DNA of 64,000 nucleotides from Clostridium rectalis (GCF_900626095.1 NZ_UYZZ01000008.1:85081-149080), one strand, 5' to 3'. Shown: positions 1 to 9,662, numbered from the stretch's first letter. Translations and numbers: made by a program. The notes: generated from the letters alone by a model not told the origin.

Positions 1-1
1 C

Positions 2-1171
2 TTTTTAAATTCAATAATAATTAATTTAGGTATTCTTGGCTTTTTTAAATACTATAATTTTTTAGTAGATAATATTAATAGCATTTTAAATTTAAATATA
101 ACTGCATCACACCTTCCCCTTCCTGTGGGAATATCTTTTTATACATTTCAAACTATGTCTTATGTGATTGATGTGTATTTAAACAAAGTAAGTGTGCAAA
201 AAAATATTATCTCCTTTGCTACCTATGTAACTATGTTTCCTCAACTAGTAGCTGGACCAATTGTTAAATATGCTGATATTTCAAAACAACTGGATAATAG
301 AAAAGAATCTTTATTTAAATTTGGCTCAGGTGTGGAATTATTTATAACTGGTCTTGGGAAAAAAGTATTACTTGCAAACAACATAGGATTACTTTGGAAT
401 AGTATAAAATCTACCCCTACAAAAGAACTATCTGTAATTTCTGCATGGCTTGGAATAATAGGTTTTACCTTTCAAATATATTTTGACTTTAGTGGTTATT
501 CTGATATGGCTATAGGACTTGGTAAAATGTTTGGTTTTGATTTAATGAAAAACTTTAACTACCCTTATATCTCAAAAAGTGTAACTGAATTTTGGCGTAG
601 ATGGCACATCTCTTTAGGGGCCTGGTTTAAAGAATACGTGTACATACCTTTAGGTGGAAATAAAAAAGGGCACCGAAAGCAGTATATAAATCTATTTATA
701 GTATGGTTTTTAACGGGCTTTTGGCATGGTGCAAGTTGGAACTTTATATTATGGGGTTTGTACTTTGGAGTATTTATAATTTTAGAAAAAATTTTTCTTT
801 TAAATTGGGTAAAACAAAAAACTATTATATCACATATATACACATTTTTAACTGTAGTAATTGGTTGGGTATTATTTGAATTCGAAAATATGGGCGAATG
901 TATAAGTTTTTTTAAAAGTATGTTTGGATTCAATAATTTATCCTTTATAGATAGCAATGCTTTATATTATTTAAAAACTAATTTTTTGTTATTTATTCTT
1001 CTTATTATATGTTCTACTCCAATTATGGCTAATATTTTGAACTTCTTAAAGAAAAAATTTAAACTTAAAGCTGCTATAGTTATCCCTATAGCCTATATAC
1101 TTATTATATTTCTTTCAACCTCTTATTTAGTAAATGAAAGTTATAATCCCTTTTTATATTTTAAGTTTTAA
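2..1171 (+). CDS. MBOAT family O-acyltransferase, AlgI/DltB-like (5' end cut by window)
   Basis: Membrane-bound O-acyltransferase of the AlgI type, which passes acyl groups across the membrane to a surface polysaccharide. The reading frame is open to the first base of the window. The first conserved block (LPVGISFYTFQ) is internal to AlgI proteins, so the GTG at 125 is not a true start and the gene begins outside the window. Visible are many hydrophobic segments, the FWRRWHISLG block with its conserved histidine, the YIPLGGN segment, and the FWHGASW block that carries the catalytic histidine of the family. The next gene, 41 bases downstream, is a DHHW/AlgJ-like partner, the usual arrangement for acetylation systems. 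Family confident; the polysaccharide acceptor is unknown. Confidence 0.9.
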   Translation, partial: FLNSIIINLGILGFFKYYNFLVDNINSILNLNITASHLPLPVGISFYTFQTMSYVIDVYLNKVSVQKNIISFATYVTMFPQLVAGPIVKYADISKQLDNRKESLFKFGSGVELFITGLGKKVLLANNIGLLWNSIKSTPTKELSVISAWLGIIGFTFQIYFDFSGYSDMAIGLGKMFGFDLMKNFNYPYISKSVTEFWRRWHISLGAWFKEYVYIPLGGNKKGHRKQYINLFIVWFLTGFWHGASWNFILWGLYFGVFIILEKIFLLNWVKQKTIISHIYTFLTVVIGWVLFEFENMGECISFFKSMFGFNNLSFIDSNALYYLKTNFLLFILLIICSTPIMANILNFLKKKFKLKAAIVIPIAYILIIFLSTSYLVNESYNPFLYFKF

Positions 1172-1212
1172 TTGTAACAATACTCTTACCTTCTTAAGAA
1201 AGAGGTGTTTAT

Positions 1213-2361
1213 TTGAAAAGATATAAAAATATTTTCACAGTTATGATGTCACTGCTTTTAATAATTTTTATAGGTACTATAATGTTGTTAAATATAATTA
1301 CCCCCAATAAAAAGTTTTCCAAGTGGGAAAATAGAATATTAGAACAAAAACCTAAGTTTTCTTTTAAGAAGTTAACTACAGGTAAGTTTACTTCAAATTA
1401 TGAAAAATATATTTCGGATCAATTTCCCTTAAGAGATTTTTGGATAGGTGTTAAATCTACTACTGAAAAGTTCCTAGGCAAAAAAGAAAATAATGGAGTA
1501 TATCTATGTAGGGATGGATTTTTGATGGAAAATTTTAAAAAACCTTCTGAGGATAATCTTAAGAAAGTAATAAATTCCATTAATTCATTCGGAAAGTTAT
1601 TTCCTAAAGTTAATAAATACTTTATGCTAATTCCTAATTCCACAAAAATTTTAGAAGAAAAGCTCCCCGCTAATGCTCCTGTAGATGATGAACTTATTTA
1701 TTATAATAAGTTTAAAGATTCTCTGGATAAAAATATTAATTTTATAGATATATATGATACTTTACAGGCTAGAAAAAATGAATATATTTATTTTAAAACA
1801 GACCATCATTGGACAAGCAAGGGCGCTTTTTATTCCTATAAAGAATTAATCTCTTCTATGGGAATAACTCCCCATGAGTCTAGTTACTTTAATATAAATA
1901 GGGTTACAGATGAATTTTATGGTTCCTTATATTCTAAAAGTGGTTATAAAAATATATTACCAGATAGTATTGAGTTATATATTCCTAAGACAAAATCAAA
2001 TTATAAAGTGTGGTATAAAGACACAGAAAAAACATCAAACTCTCTTTATAATATGGAAAATTTAAATAAAAAAGATAAGTATACTATTTTTTTAAATGGA
2101 AATCATTCCCTTATAAAAATAAATACAAATACAAAAAACCATAAAAAATTACTAATTTTAAAGGACTCTTATGCAAATTCTCTTATTCCATTCTTAGCAG
2201 GGCATTATAAAGAAATCTATGTGGTAGATCTTAGATATTATACAGATAATTTATATAATTTAATAAATGATAATCATATAAAAGATATGATTTTTGTGTA
2301 TAATGAAATTTCATTTTTTAAAGACAAATCTGTTCTTACTTTAGGGACGATTACTAAGTAA
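1213..2361 (+). CDS. DHHW family protein, AlgJ/DltD-like partner of the acyltransferase
   Basis: A 382-residue protein with one N-terminal hydrophobic anchor (about residues 9-29) and a long extracytoplasmic part. It contains TDHHWTSKGA, the motif that names the DHHW family and corresponds to the Asp-His motif of AlgJ/AlgX SGNH-like acetyltransferases. A later KDSYANS segment resembles the serine-containing block of the same fold. Start is TTG at 1213, preceded by AGAGGTG at normal spacing. It lies directly behind the AlgI-like gene and is probably cotranscribed. Inferred role: finishing transfer of acetyl groups to a cell-surface glycan. The acceptor cannot be told from the sequence. Confidence 0.85.
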   Translation: MKRYKNIFTVMMSLLLIIFIGTIMLLNIITPNKKFSKWENRILEQKPKFSFKKLTTGKFTSNYEKYISDQFPLRDFWIGVKSTTEKFLGKKENNGVYLCRDGFLMENFKKPSEDNLKKVINSINSFGKLFPKVNKYFMLIPNSTKILEEKLPANAPVDDELIYYNKFKDSLDKNINFIDIYDTLQARKNEYIYFKTDHHWTSKGAFYSYKELISSMGITPHESSYFNINRVTDEFYGSLYSKSGYKNILPDSIELYIPKTKSNYKVWYKDTEKTSNSLYNMENLNKKDKYTIFLNGNHSLIKINTNTKNHKKLLILKDSYANSLIPFLAGHYKEIYVVDLRYYTDNLYNLINDNHIKDMIFVYNEISFFKDKSVLTLGTITK

Positions 2362-2375
2362 TCGTCCTATTTTTT
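2344..2375 (+). terminator. Rho-independent terminator spanning the DHHW gene stop codon
   Basis: GGACGATTAC (2345-2354) pairs perfectly with GTAATCGTCC (2358-2367) over a 3-base loop and is followed by a T-rich run. The stop codon TAA (2359-2361) lies inside the right arm. Confidence 0.85.
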
Positions 2376-2604
2376 AACTACACTTTAACCTTATTAATAA
2401 AAAATATATGCTATTTGATAACATAAAAGCCTTAATCTATAACCTTACTAATAAAAATATAAATAATACATTTAATTATACTACAGTAATATACTATTAT
2501 AATTTTTGAAGTGAATATAAAGTTTACACAGGGTAATATTTGTATTAATTCAAAAGTACAAAGATTACAGTATTAATTTAAATAACCACTTATTTTATAT
2601 TTTT

Positions 2605-3537
2605 TTATTTACTTATAGTATTTATAACTTTATTTATAAACTCTTGTGCTATAGGTGATACATTATAATTTTTTCTTTTAATCCAACCAATTTCAAAATT
2701 AAATCCTGGAGACTTAATAGGTATAGCACGTATTTTTTCATATGCTTCTTTATCCTTATAGGCTAATTCATTATTAGAGCAGATACTAAATGCATTAGTT
2801 TTATATAGAAAATCATACAAAGATGCCCTATTTGAAACATATATTTTACTACTGCATGCTAATTGAGTAATATCCCTTATTTTAGACATTTCATTAGAAG
2901 AACTATAAAAAATATCACCATAGGACGCAATAAATGGGTATGATGAAATCTCTTTAAGTAAAATACTATGGAGATCTTTATAAAAAAAAGGATTTAGCTT
3001 GCTTACAATTACATAAGGCGGTTCCACCGAAAGAGCATTATACTCTAGTTGTTTAACCTTTAAAATTCTTTTCATAGACTTGAGATTTAACGATGTATTT
3101 ATAACTATGCCTATTTCGGATTTTTGATTAAATACGTCCTCAATAACTTCCATTGTACTTCCTTCATTATGAGAAAAATAAATATTTTCTTTCTCATATT
3201 TTATATATATATCAATAAAAATATTATAAACAAATTTTAACGTTACCGTAGAAAGAGAAAAAATTCTTCTTTCTTCATTAACAACATTTTTACAAATGTC
3301 TTCTAACTGCAAAAATTGATTATAAACAGGTTTGGAATAAGTTAAAAACTGTTGTCCAAATTCAGTAAGTTCAATCCCTTTTGTAGTTCTAAAAAATAAA
3401 GTAGCCCCTAACTCCATCTCAAGATTCTTAATAGATAAACTTAAATTTGGCTGAGAAATATAAAGATTTTTTGCCGCCTTACTTATAGAAGCTGTTTTTG
3501 CAATTTCAATTACCTGCTGGATCTGTTTAAACTCCAT
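2605..3537 (-). CDS. LysR family transcriptional regulator
   Basis: A 310-residue LysR-type regulator. The N-terminal winged helix-turn-helix is clear (MEFKQIQQVIEIAKTASISK, then SQPNLSLSIKNLE and LFFRTTKGIELTEFG). The rest fits the periplasmic-binding-protein-like effector domain. ATG start with AAAGGAGTG upstream. It is divergent from the amidotransferase-like gene at 3743, and the 205-base intergenic region is very AT-rich and probably holds both promoters. By the usual LysR arrangement it may control that neighbour. The effector is unknown. Confidence 0.9.
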   Translation of the reverse strand: MEFKQIQQVIEIAKTASISKAAKNLYISQPNLSLSIKNLEMELGATLFFRTTKGIELTEFGQQFLTYSKPVYNQFLQLEDICKNVVNEERRIFSLSTVTLKFVYNIFIDIYIKYEKENIYFSHNEGSTMEVIEDVFNQKSEIGIVINTSLNLKSMKRILKVKQLEYNALSVEPPYVIVSKLNPFFYKDLHSILLKEISSYPFIASYGDIFYSSSNEMSKIRDITQLACSSKIYVSNRASLYDFLYKTNAFSICSNNELAYKDKEAYEKIRAIPIKSPGFNFEIGWIKRKNYNVSPIAQEFINKVINTISK

Positions 3538-3742
3538 GTAATCACTCCTTTAATTAGAGATCTTAATTTAAACATAATACTTTAAATATTAATACTTGTA
3601 AAAAATATATATAAATAGTTTAAATAACCAATATATAATTTATATACATATCCATATAAACTATATATTATCACCTATAATATATAAAATGATATACTGA
3701 AGCTAAAAAATAGCACAAAATATTTTTAATTTAGGAGGATAT

Positions 3743-4465
3743 ATGAAACCAATTATATTAATTTCTTCTGTTTTAAACTTAAAAGATAGTAAAAATAACT
3801 ATCTTCTAAATAAAAACTATGTAGATGCAATTCGCAGTGCCGGTGGTATTCCCATACTAGCACCAGTTACAAATGATTTAAATGACATTAAATTATATGT
3901 CTCTATGTGTGACGGACTTCTATTACCTGGTGGAGAAGATGTTTCCCCCATTATATTAGAAGAAGAACCTCTCAGAGGTATTGGTTATATTAACATTGAA
4001 AGGGATAAGTTTGAATTTGAACTTTTTAATGAATTTAGAAAACATAAAAAACCTATACTTGGAATTTGTAAGGGATGTCAAATTATCGCTTTATCTACTG
4101 GCGGTAAAATTTATCAAGATATCTTTATTCAACACGGAAACACTATAGAACATAGTCAGCCTGAGGAACAATTAGATGAATTATTTCATAGCGTTTCCAT
4201 AGATGAAAATAGCAAGTTATACGAGTTATTTAATAGCAGCAAAATAAGAGTAAACTCTTGGCATCATCAAGCAATAAGTTCCATAGGCAAAAACATGAAA
4301 GTTACTGCTAAATCTATTGATGGGATAATAGAGGCAGTAGAATCTTTAGATGGTTTAATAATGGGTATACAATGGCATCCAGAACTTTTATTTAAAAAGC
4401 ATAGAAAACAACTATCCATATATAAATATTTAATTAATCAATGTATAAAAATAAAAAAAACTTAA
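3743..4465 (+). CDS. Gamma-glutamyl-gamma-aminobutyrate hydrolase family protein (class I GATase-like, peptidase C26)
   Basis: A 240-residue protein of the PuuD/peptidase C26 family, class I glutamine-amidotransferase fold. Key parts: LLLPGGEDVSP oxyanion region (about 60-69), nucleophile Cys109 in GICKGCQ, and the His212/Glu214 pair in QWHPE, so the catalytic triad is intact. PuuD hydrolyses gamma-glutamyl-GABA in putrescine breakdown; other members cleave different gamma-glutamyl amides. None of the other puu genes is nearby, so the substrate is not fixed. ATG start with GGAGG upstream. Divergent from a LysR gene that may regulate it. Confidence 0.88.
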   Translation: MKPIILISSVLNLKDSKNNYLLNKNYVDAIRSAGGIPILAPVTNDLNDIKLYVSMCDGLLLPGGEDVSPIILEEEPLRGIGYINIERDKFEFELFNEFRKHKKPILGICKGCQIIALSTGGKIYQDIFIQHGNTIEHSQPEEQLDELFHSVSIDENSKLYELFNSSKIRVNSWHHQAISSIGKNMKVTAKSIDGIIEAVESLDGLIMGIQWHPELLFKKHRKQLSIYKYLINQCIKIKKT

Positions 4466-4530
4466 ATATTAAATAAAGCTTTAAATAAAAAGTTAAAATA
4501 ATTTTTATAAATATATAAAAAAATAATATG

Positions 4531-4569
4531 AATAAGGGACGGCTATATATTAACCCTCCCTTATTTTTC
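4531..4569. terminator. Bidirectional terminator between convergent genes
   Basis: AATAAGGGA (4531-4539) and TCCCTTATT (4557-4565) form a 9-bp stem followed by T residues on the plus strand. It sits between the convergent amidotransferase-like and LysE genes. Confidence 0.65.
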
Positions 4570-4646
4570 AATAGCTACTCTTTCAATTTCTAGACTTTTA
4601 AAAAGCCCAGAAAATATCACTAATTATTTCTAATAAAATCTATAAT

Positions 4647-5273
4647 CTATTTACTGCTTAATGCTAGTTTAATGCCTATAAATGCAAATATACTTGCCTT
4701 TACTACACTTATATATTTAAATACCTTTGAATTGTTTAATAATTTACTACCAAAATTTCCTGCAAAAATAGATACTACAGTAAAGATACTTACGGCTTGT
4801 ATCATAAAAATTATTCCTAAAATAATCATCTGTATAGGTACAATAATAATTGCCTGTGTATCAACAAATTGAGGTAGTAAAGCTAAAAAAAATAGTGCAA
4901 CCTTTGGATTTAAAATATTCATAAACACTCCTCTTTTATAAAGTGTTAATAAATTTTCCTTATTATTACTCTTACTTAACATAAACTCTTCTTTCTCTTT
5001 TAAAGCTTTCCATGCAAGAAATAATAAGTATAAAGCTCCTAAATATTTTAATATTTGAAATGCAATAGCGGATTTATGTAAAATTGCCGATACCCCTAAT
5101 GCTGCAGCGGTAGTATGAACTATTATTCCACTTCCTAATCCAAATGCCGTTGCTATTCCAGCTTTCTTCCCCTGAGAAATGCTTTGAGTAATTACAAATA
5201 TTATATCTGGACCTGGAATAATTGTAAGAAGCATTGCAGTAGTTATAAAATAAAACAAACTTGACCCGTCCAT
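4647..5273 (-). CDS. LysE/RhtB family amino-acid exporter
   Basis: A 208-residue membrane protein with about six hydrophobic segments. The N-terminal TIIPGPDIIFVITQS matches the PGP-containing signature of the LysE/RhtB superfamily, followed by GKKAGIATAFGLGSG. The central FMNILNPKVALFFLALLPQF block is also typical. Length is normal for the family. It should export an amino acid or similar solute; the substrate cannot be read from sequence. ATG start with AGGGGGA upstream. Monocistronic by appearance. Confidence 0.9.
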   Translation of the reverse strand: MDGSSLFYFITTAMLLTIIPGPDIIFVITQSISQGKKAGIATAFGLGSGIIVHTTAAALGVSAILHKSAIAFQILKYLGALYLLFLAWKALKEKEEFMLSKSNNKENLLTLYKRGVFMNILNPKVALFFLALLPQFVDTQAIIIVPIQMIILGIIFMIQAVSIFTVVSIFAGNFGSKLLNNSKVFKYISVVKASIFAFIGIKLALSSK

Positions 5274-5484
5274 AAAATCCCCCTTTCCTATACTTTAATT
5301 ATATAAATTATTAGCTAAAGTTAAAGCTCTTTTATTAATATTATTAGATTTTATTCTAAAATCATATAATATTTAATAATATGTTGAGTTTATTTAGAAA
5401 ATAATGGTATAATATTATTTAAGTAATTATTATGCATATTTGTAATATTTATTACATATAATTAAATTTTTTGGGGGTGTATTT

Positions 5485-6579
5485 ATGAATACAAAATTTG
5501 TATCTATTATTATGGCAATAGGATTATCTTTAAATATTGCCACTCCAGTTTTAGCTAAACCTTCATCTAAAAATACACAATCTAATATACAAAACATTGA
5601 AGAAGATAAAAGATCTTTAAAGGAAATTAAAAGGAAAAAAGAGTCCCTAGAGTTGAATATAGAAAAAATGGACAACCATATAGAAAAAATACTTAAAAAT
5701 ATTGATGATAATAACAAGAGAATATGCCAAACAAAAAATGATATTAAAATATCAGAAGAAAATATTAAAAAAATAGAGAAAGATATAGAAAAAGATCATG
5801 AGCTATTTAATAAGAGAATTAGAGCTATGTATGTACATGGTTTTGAAAGTTATTTTGATATAATATTAGAATCCCATAGCATAGGTGATTTAATATCAAG
5901 AGTACAGACAATAAAAAAAATCATAGAAACAGATAAAAAAAATACCTCTTATCTCAATACCCAAAAACAAAATATTAAAAATAAAAAAGAACTTTTCAGT
6001 AAAGATCAGAATAAATTATTAACTTTAAAATCCCATAATGAAAAAAAATTAAGTGATCTTAATGCAAAAAAGCAACTACAGGAAGATTTAATTAAAGAAC
6101 TTAATACTCACCAATGTACCTATGCTTCGGAAATTAGTGTATCTAATCCTTATACTGAGATAGCAATATCTGAAATACAAAACATAAAAAATACTGTACC
6201 TCAGTCCGTACCTTCAAGAGGGGCTTCAAACATATATTCAAATAGTATTGTTGCATATGCATCAAATTATATAGGAACACCATACAAATGGGGTGGAAAT
6301 GGTCCTAATAACTTTGACTGCTCAGGATTTGTTAAATATGTTTATAATCACTTTGGGGTTAATCTACCAAGAACATCATCACAGCAACAATGTGTGGGTA
6401 GTGCTGTATCTAAAGAAAATCTTAAAGCAGGTGATTTAGTTTTCTTTGGTTCCCCTGCCTATCATGTAGGTATATACGTTGGTAACAACTGTTATATACA
6501 TGCACCAAGAACTGGAGATTTTGTTAAAGTATCTCCATTAACAAGAAGTGATTTTAGTGGTGGACGTAGTATAAAATAA
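5485..6579 (+). CDS. Secreted NlpC/P60 peptidoglycan hydrolase with N-terminal coiled coil
   Basis: A 364-residue exported cell-wall hydrolase. A signal peptide covers about residues 1-25 (cleavage near VLAKPSS). Residues about 35-205 are a charged Lys/Glu-rich coiled coil, as in CwlO/PcsB-type proteins that need an activating partner. The C-terminal NlpC/P60 domain (from about 255) has catalytic Cys279 in DCSGF, His327 in YHVGIY and a third polar residue, His339, in YIHAP. It should cut the D-gamma-Glu to diamino-acid bond in stem peptides. GGGGGTG ribosome site before the ATG. A terminator follows directly, so it is probably a single-gene transcript. Confidence 0.92.
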   Translation: MNTKFVSIIMAIGLSLNIATPVLAKPSSKNTQSNIQNIEEDKRSLKEIKRKKESLELNIEKMDNHIEKILKNIDDNNKRICQTKNDIKISEENIKKIEKDIEKDHELFNKRIRAMYVHGFESYFDIILESHSIGDLISRVQTIKKIIETDKKNTSYLNTQKQNIKNKKELFSKDQNKLLTLKSHNEKKLSDLNAKKQLQEDLIKELNTHQCTYASEISVSNPYTEIAISEIQNIKNTVPQSVPSRGASNIYSNSIVAYASNYIGTPYKWGGNGPNNFDCSGFVKYVYNHFGVNLPRTSSQQQCVGSAVSKENLKAGDLVFFGSPAYHVGIYVGNNCYIHAPRTGDFVKVSPLTRSDFSGGRSIK

Positions 6580-6594
6580 TTCTTTAATTGAAAA

Positions 6595-6627
6595 ATTGGT
6601 GAAATTAAACTTATCACCAATTTTTTT
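6595..6627 (+). terminator. Terminator after the NlpC/P60 gene
   Basis: ATTGGTGA (6595-6602) pairs with TCACCAAT (6614-6621), followed by seven T residues. Confidence 0.85.
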
Positions 6628-6774
6628 ATGCCTATTTTGCCTTTAAATTTAAAACAGCTCTCTTAGATATTAATAACTAAAAGAAATATTTTATAAACTA
6701 GATATATTATTAAATTTATAATTTATCAACTTATATATATATATTTCATAGTATATATAAGGGAGTGATGATTA

Positions 6775-7416
6775 ATGGATACCAATAATGAAAATAAATC
6801 ACTTAATTGTACAAGCCCTTCTACTCTATTACAAGAAACTTCTAACCCACTATATAAAGTTCCCATATTTTTAAGCTACTCTCGACCTTTTAATGATTTA
6901 CAAACAAGATTTTTAGATTCTATAATTAGTCAAACAAAGTGTAATTTATTATTTCCACGAACACTAGGCCGTTCTGATCAATATACCGAAACACCATTAA
7001 CATCAATAAGAAAAATGGTAATAAGTAGTTATGGGCTTTTAGCAGTTTCATTTCGCAGGATATTGGTAAAATATGCTGTAGCAAGACCTAATACCCCTGA
7101 CGAACTAGAATTTGAAAACTTTTGGCTTACCAGTCCGTATTTACAATTGGAGCCCTCTATGGCACATCAGCAAGGCTTGCCCCTTATGCTATTAGTAGAA
7201 GATGGAGTAAATACTACTAGCAACTTCGGTGGTGCTTTAAAACAAGGTGTTGCCCCATTTAATATTGTAAGATTTAATTTAAAAGATGACGAATCTATTG
7301 AAAGTTTCTTTAATGGAGTTTTCTGGAGAGAAACCTTTGCAGATTGGGTTGGCCAAGTTAGAAGTTGTTATAATAAAGAAACACAGCCTGAATTTAAATG
7401 TAGTTGTAATTGTTAA
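6775..7416 (+). CDS. Small TIR/nucleoside-deoxyribosyltransferase-like protein, unknown function
   Basis: A 213-residue soluble protein that I do not recognise as a named family. The layout suggests a Rossmann-like TIR or NDT-type fold: a first strand VPIFLSYSRPF (29-39), a helix-strand unit ending SSYGLLAVSFRR (84-95), then LEPSMAHQQGLPLMLLVED (125-143). In that last segment Glu126 sits where NDT and TIR NAD-hydrolases keep the catalytic glutamate before a small-residue helix and a strand. The C-terminus is cysteine-rich (CSCNC, 209-213). ATG start with AAGGGAGTGATG upstream. No transmembrane segment and no obvious partner nearby. Could be a nucleotide-processing enzyme or a lone effector; the assignment is inference. 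Confidence 0.55.
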   Translation: MDTNNENKSLNCTSPSTLLQETSNPLYKVPIFLSYSRPFNDLQTRFLDSIISQTKCNLLFPRTLGRSDQYTETPLTSIRKMVISSYGLLAVSFRRILVKYAVARPNTPDELEFENFWLTSPYLQLEPSMAHQQGLPLMLLVEDGVNTTSNFGGALKQGVAPFNIVRFNLKDDESIESFFNGVFWRETFADWVGQVRSCYNKETQPEFKCSCNC

Positions 7417-7488
7417 ACAGCCTATTTTAATATAATTTTATTTATATAAATGTTTAAACTTTATAAAATGGATTGTTTTTAAGTTATA

Positions 7489-7520
7489 GGGAGGATGAAA
7501 GATTATTTATTAATCCTCCC
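7489..7520 (+). terminator. Stem-loop after the TIR-like gene
   Basis: GGGAGGAT (7489-7496) pairs with ATCCTCCC (7513-7520). The T tract is weak, so this may be a processing or stabilising hairpin rather than a full terminator. Confidence 0.5.
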
Positions 7521-7547
7521 TTAAAATTAAATATAGCTATTATTAAA

Positions 7548-7597
7548 AAACTAGCTTAAAATGAAAACATCTTATTACTAAGCTAGTTTATTTTTTA
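7548..7597. terminator. Bidirectional terminator
   Basis: AAACTAGCTT (7548-7557) pairs with AAGCTAGTTT (7580-7589), with T-rich tails on both strands. It serves the minus-strand APC permease and possibly read-through from the plus-strand gene. Confidence 0.75.
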
Positions 7598-7606
7598 TTT
7601 AATCCT

Positions 7607-8965
7607 TTATGCTATTTCTTTTTTGGGCATTGAATTTAAATTTTTACATTCGCCTTTTATCTTCATATATAAATAAAAGGGCACACCTGAAAGCATTAGT
7701 AAAAATCCATAAAACACAGCTTCCTCACCAGCACCATATATTGCCCACAAAGCATATATAAATCCTAAAAGAGGAATTAATGCACCCTTTAAAAATTTAC
7801 TTACTGTAAAATCTTTCTCTCTTTTAGTTAATATAAGTATCTCTGCAGCTGAAGTTAGAGCATATACTGGCAAATATGATAATGTGGCAAGTAAAATCAT
7901 AAAATTAAAAGCTGATAGTAGTGACTCACTATAGTTCATATAAAGCAATATATTAGTGAGTATTGCATTTATTATTAAAGAAACATATGGTGTATTATAC
8001 TTAGGATGAACTTTTTTAAATACACCTGGAAAAATCCCATCTCTAGCCACAGCATATGACATACGTGCTGTAGTTAATATCCACCCAATTATAGTACCTA
8101 ATACACTTATTATAGACCCTATTAGTAAAAATTTAATTACACCTTTACCTAAATACTGGGCCATTATATCCACAATTGGAGAAGTTTTTTGTGCTAAATC
8201 TCCCTGAGACATAGCTCCCATAGAAAAGAAACTTATAAGCATGTAGGCAATTATGGCAATAGAAATTCCAAGTATAGTACTTAATCCTACATTTCTTTTA
8301 GGATTTTTTATTTCTTCTGCATTCACGCTTGAACTTTCAAAACCTGTGAAAGCCCACAGAGTAGAAACTGCCGCTGCTGGTATCGTAGATACACCTTTTC
8401 CTTCTGGAAATATAGGTGTTATAAAATCTGAATTAAAATGATAAGCTGCCACTATTATAAATATTAAAAATAGTAAAAGTTTAAATATTGTTAAAACCGT
8501 CTGAATTATTCCTGCTTTTTTTGTACCTAAAATATTTATAATAGTAAATAACCATAGTAATGCACTTGTATATAAAAATGCAATAACTCCGCTATTCTTT
8601 ATGGCAGGTATTAAACTACCTGAATAACTAGCTACTGCTGTTATTATAGCAGCATTGCCAATCCAAGATGCTGTCCAATAAAGCCAAGCATTTAAAAAAC
8701 CTACGAAATCTCCAAATGCTACCTTAGAGTATTCATAAGGACCACCGGACTTAGGTATTTTTGATCCTAATTTAGCAAAGGATAGTGCTAAAAATATAGA
8801 TCCTATGCCTGTAACAAACCATGCTATCATTGTAGCTCCCGGTCCTGATTTTAAAGCAAGAGTTGATGGAAGCATAAATACACCTGAACCAATCATATTA
8901 CCTGCAACTAATGCAGTGGCAACAAAAAGTCCCAATTCTTTCTTTAAATTAGTTTCTTTTTCCAT
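7607..8965 (-). CDS. APC superfamily amino-acid permease
   Basis: A 452-residue, about 12-segment membrane transporter. The N-terminal GLFVATALVAGNMIGSGVFMLP is the unwound TM1 signature (GxxIGxG) of APC antiporters and permeases. SGGPYEYSKVAFGDFVGFLNAW and the WAFTGFESSSVNAEEIKNPKR block (TM6 and following loop) are typical of the arginine/agmatine-polyamine branch. It probably exchanges or imports an amino acid or amine; the exact substrate is not decidable. ATG start with GGAGGAGAT upstream. It lies next to an Rrf2 regulator on the same strand. Confidence 0.88.
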   Translation of the reverse strand: MEKETNLKKELGLFVATALVAGNMIGSGVFMLPSTLALKSGPGATMIAWFVTGIGSIFLALSFAKLGSKIPKSGGPYEYSKVAFGDFVGFLNAWLYWTASWIGNAAIITAVASYSGSLIPAIKNSGVIAFLYTSALLWLFTIINILGTKKAGIIQTVLTIFKLLLFLIFIIVAAYHFNSDFITPIFPEGKGVSTIPAAAVSTLWAFTGFESSSVNAEEIKNPKRNVGLSTILGISIAIIAYMLISFFSMGAMSQGDLAQKTSPIVDIMAQYLGKGVIKFLLIGSIISVLGTIIGWILTTARMSYAVARDGIFPGVFKKVHPKYNTPYVSLIINAILTNILLYMNYSESLLSAFNFMILLATLSYLPVYALTSAAEILILTKREKDFTVSKFLKGALIPLLGFIYALWAIYGAGEEAVFYGFLLMLSGVPFYLYMKIKGECKNLNSMPKKEIA

Positions 8966-9035
8966 GCTATAGTTATCTCCTCCAATATACTTTTTTAATA
9001 TTACCGGATAACTTTAACATAGGACAAGATACCTG

Positions 9036-9443
9036 TCAATCATTTTTTAATTCTTCAAAATTAATTTTTTCAAGCTCCTGTATAAGAAGTTTTTGGACAT
9101 TATCTAAACGCTTATGAACAGTGCATTTAAAGCTCTTGTTAACATTACAAAAAGTATCACTTTTTAAACACCTATTTATGGCTATAGGTCCATCTACAGC
9201 TTCTATAACTTCTCTTAAATTTATGTCCTTACTTTTTTTTAAAAGTACATAGCCTCCATTTACTCCTCTAAAAGATTTAATTATTCCATCTTTTATAAGT
9301 TTTCTTAATAACTTTAACAAAAATCTTAATGGTATGCATCCTCTTTCTGCAATAGTTTTTGCATCTAACTTAGCGCCCTCTCCTTCTTTTGCGAGAATTA
9401 ATACCGCTCTTATTGCATAATCAGCCTCCTGGGTTATATTCAT
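9036..9443 (-). CDS. Rrf2 family transcriptional regulator with likely Fe-S cysteines
   Basis: A 135-residue Rrf2 protein. The N-terminus MNITQEADYAIRAVLILAKEG and the winged-helix GCIPLRFLLKLLRKLIKDG ... RGVNGGYVLLK are diagnostic. Three cysteines in the second half (pattern C-x6-C-x7-C) resemble the cluster-binding set of IscR/NsrR-type members, unlike the cysteine-free CymR branch. It therefore probably senses iron-sulfur status, redox or nitric oxide. It lies upstream of the APC permease on the same strand (70-base gap) and divergent from nrdJ. Targets are unknown. Confidence 0.87.
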   Translation of the reverse strand: MNITQEADYAIRAVLILAKEGEGAKLDAKTIAERGCIPLRFLLKLLRKLIKDGIIKSFRGVNGGYVLLKKSKDINLREVIEAVDGPIAINRCLKSDTFCNVNKSFKCTVHKRLDNVQKLLIQELEKINFEELKND

Positions 9444-9662
9444 ATTTTCATCACCTTAATCAATATTTTTTATTATAGTATACGTATTCAATCCTCTTTA
9501 TCTTATTATCTATATAATTAAATGTCAAGTTTAATACTTTAAGTATTTATTTATTATTATTATGCAAAGAATATAAATGATAATAATAGATTTTCATATA
9601 TATTTTATGTATTTCAAATTTATTTTTTTAAAATTTGTGTGATTTTTTTTATCTCTTAGTAT

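Noticed and set aside
125..1171. Treating GTG at 125 as the true start of the MBOAT gene
   Set aside because: The frame is open to the window edge and the residues before 125 continue the AlgI-like sequence, so the gene is truncated by the window.
6000..9500. Defence island around the TIR-like protein
   Set aside because: Neighbours are a cell-wall hydrolase, an amino-acid permease and an Rrf2 regulator; no nuclease, cyclase or toxin-antitoxin partner was recognised.
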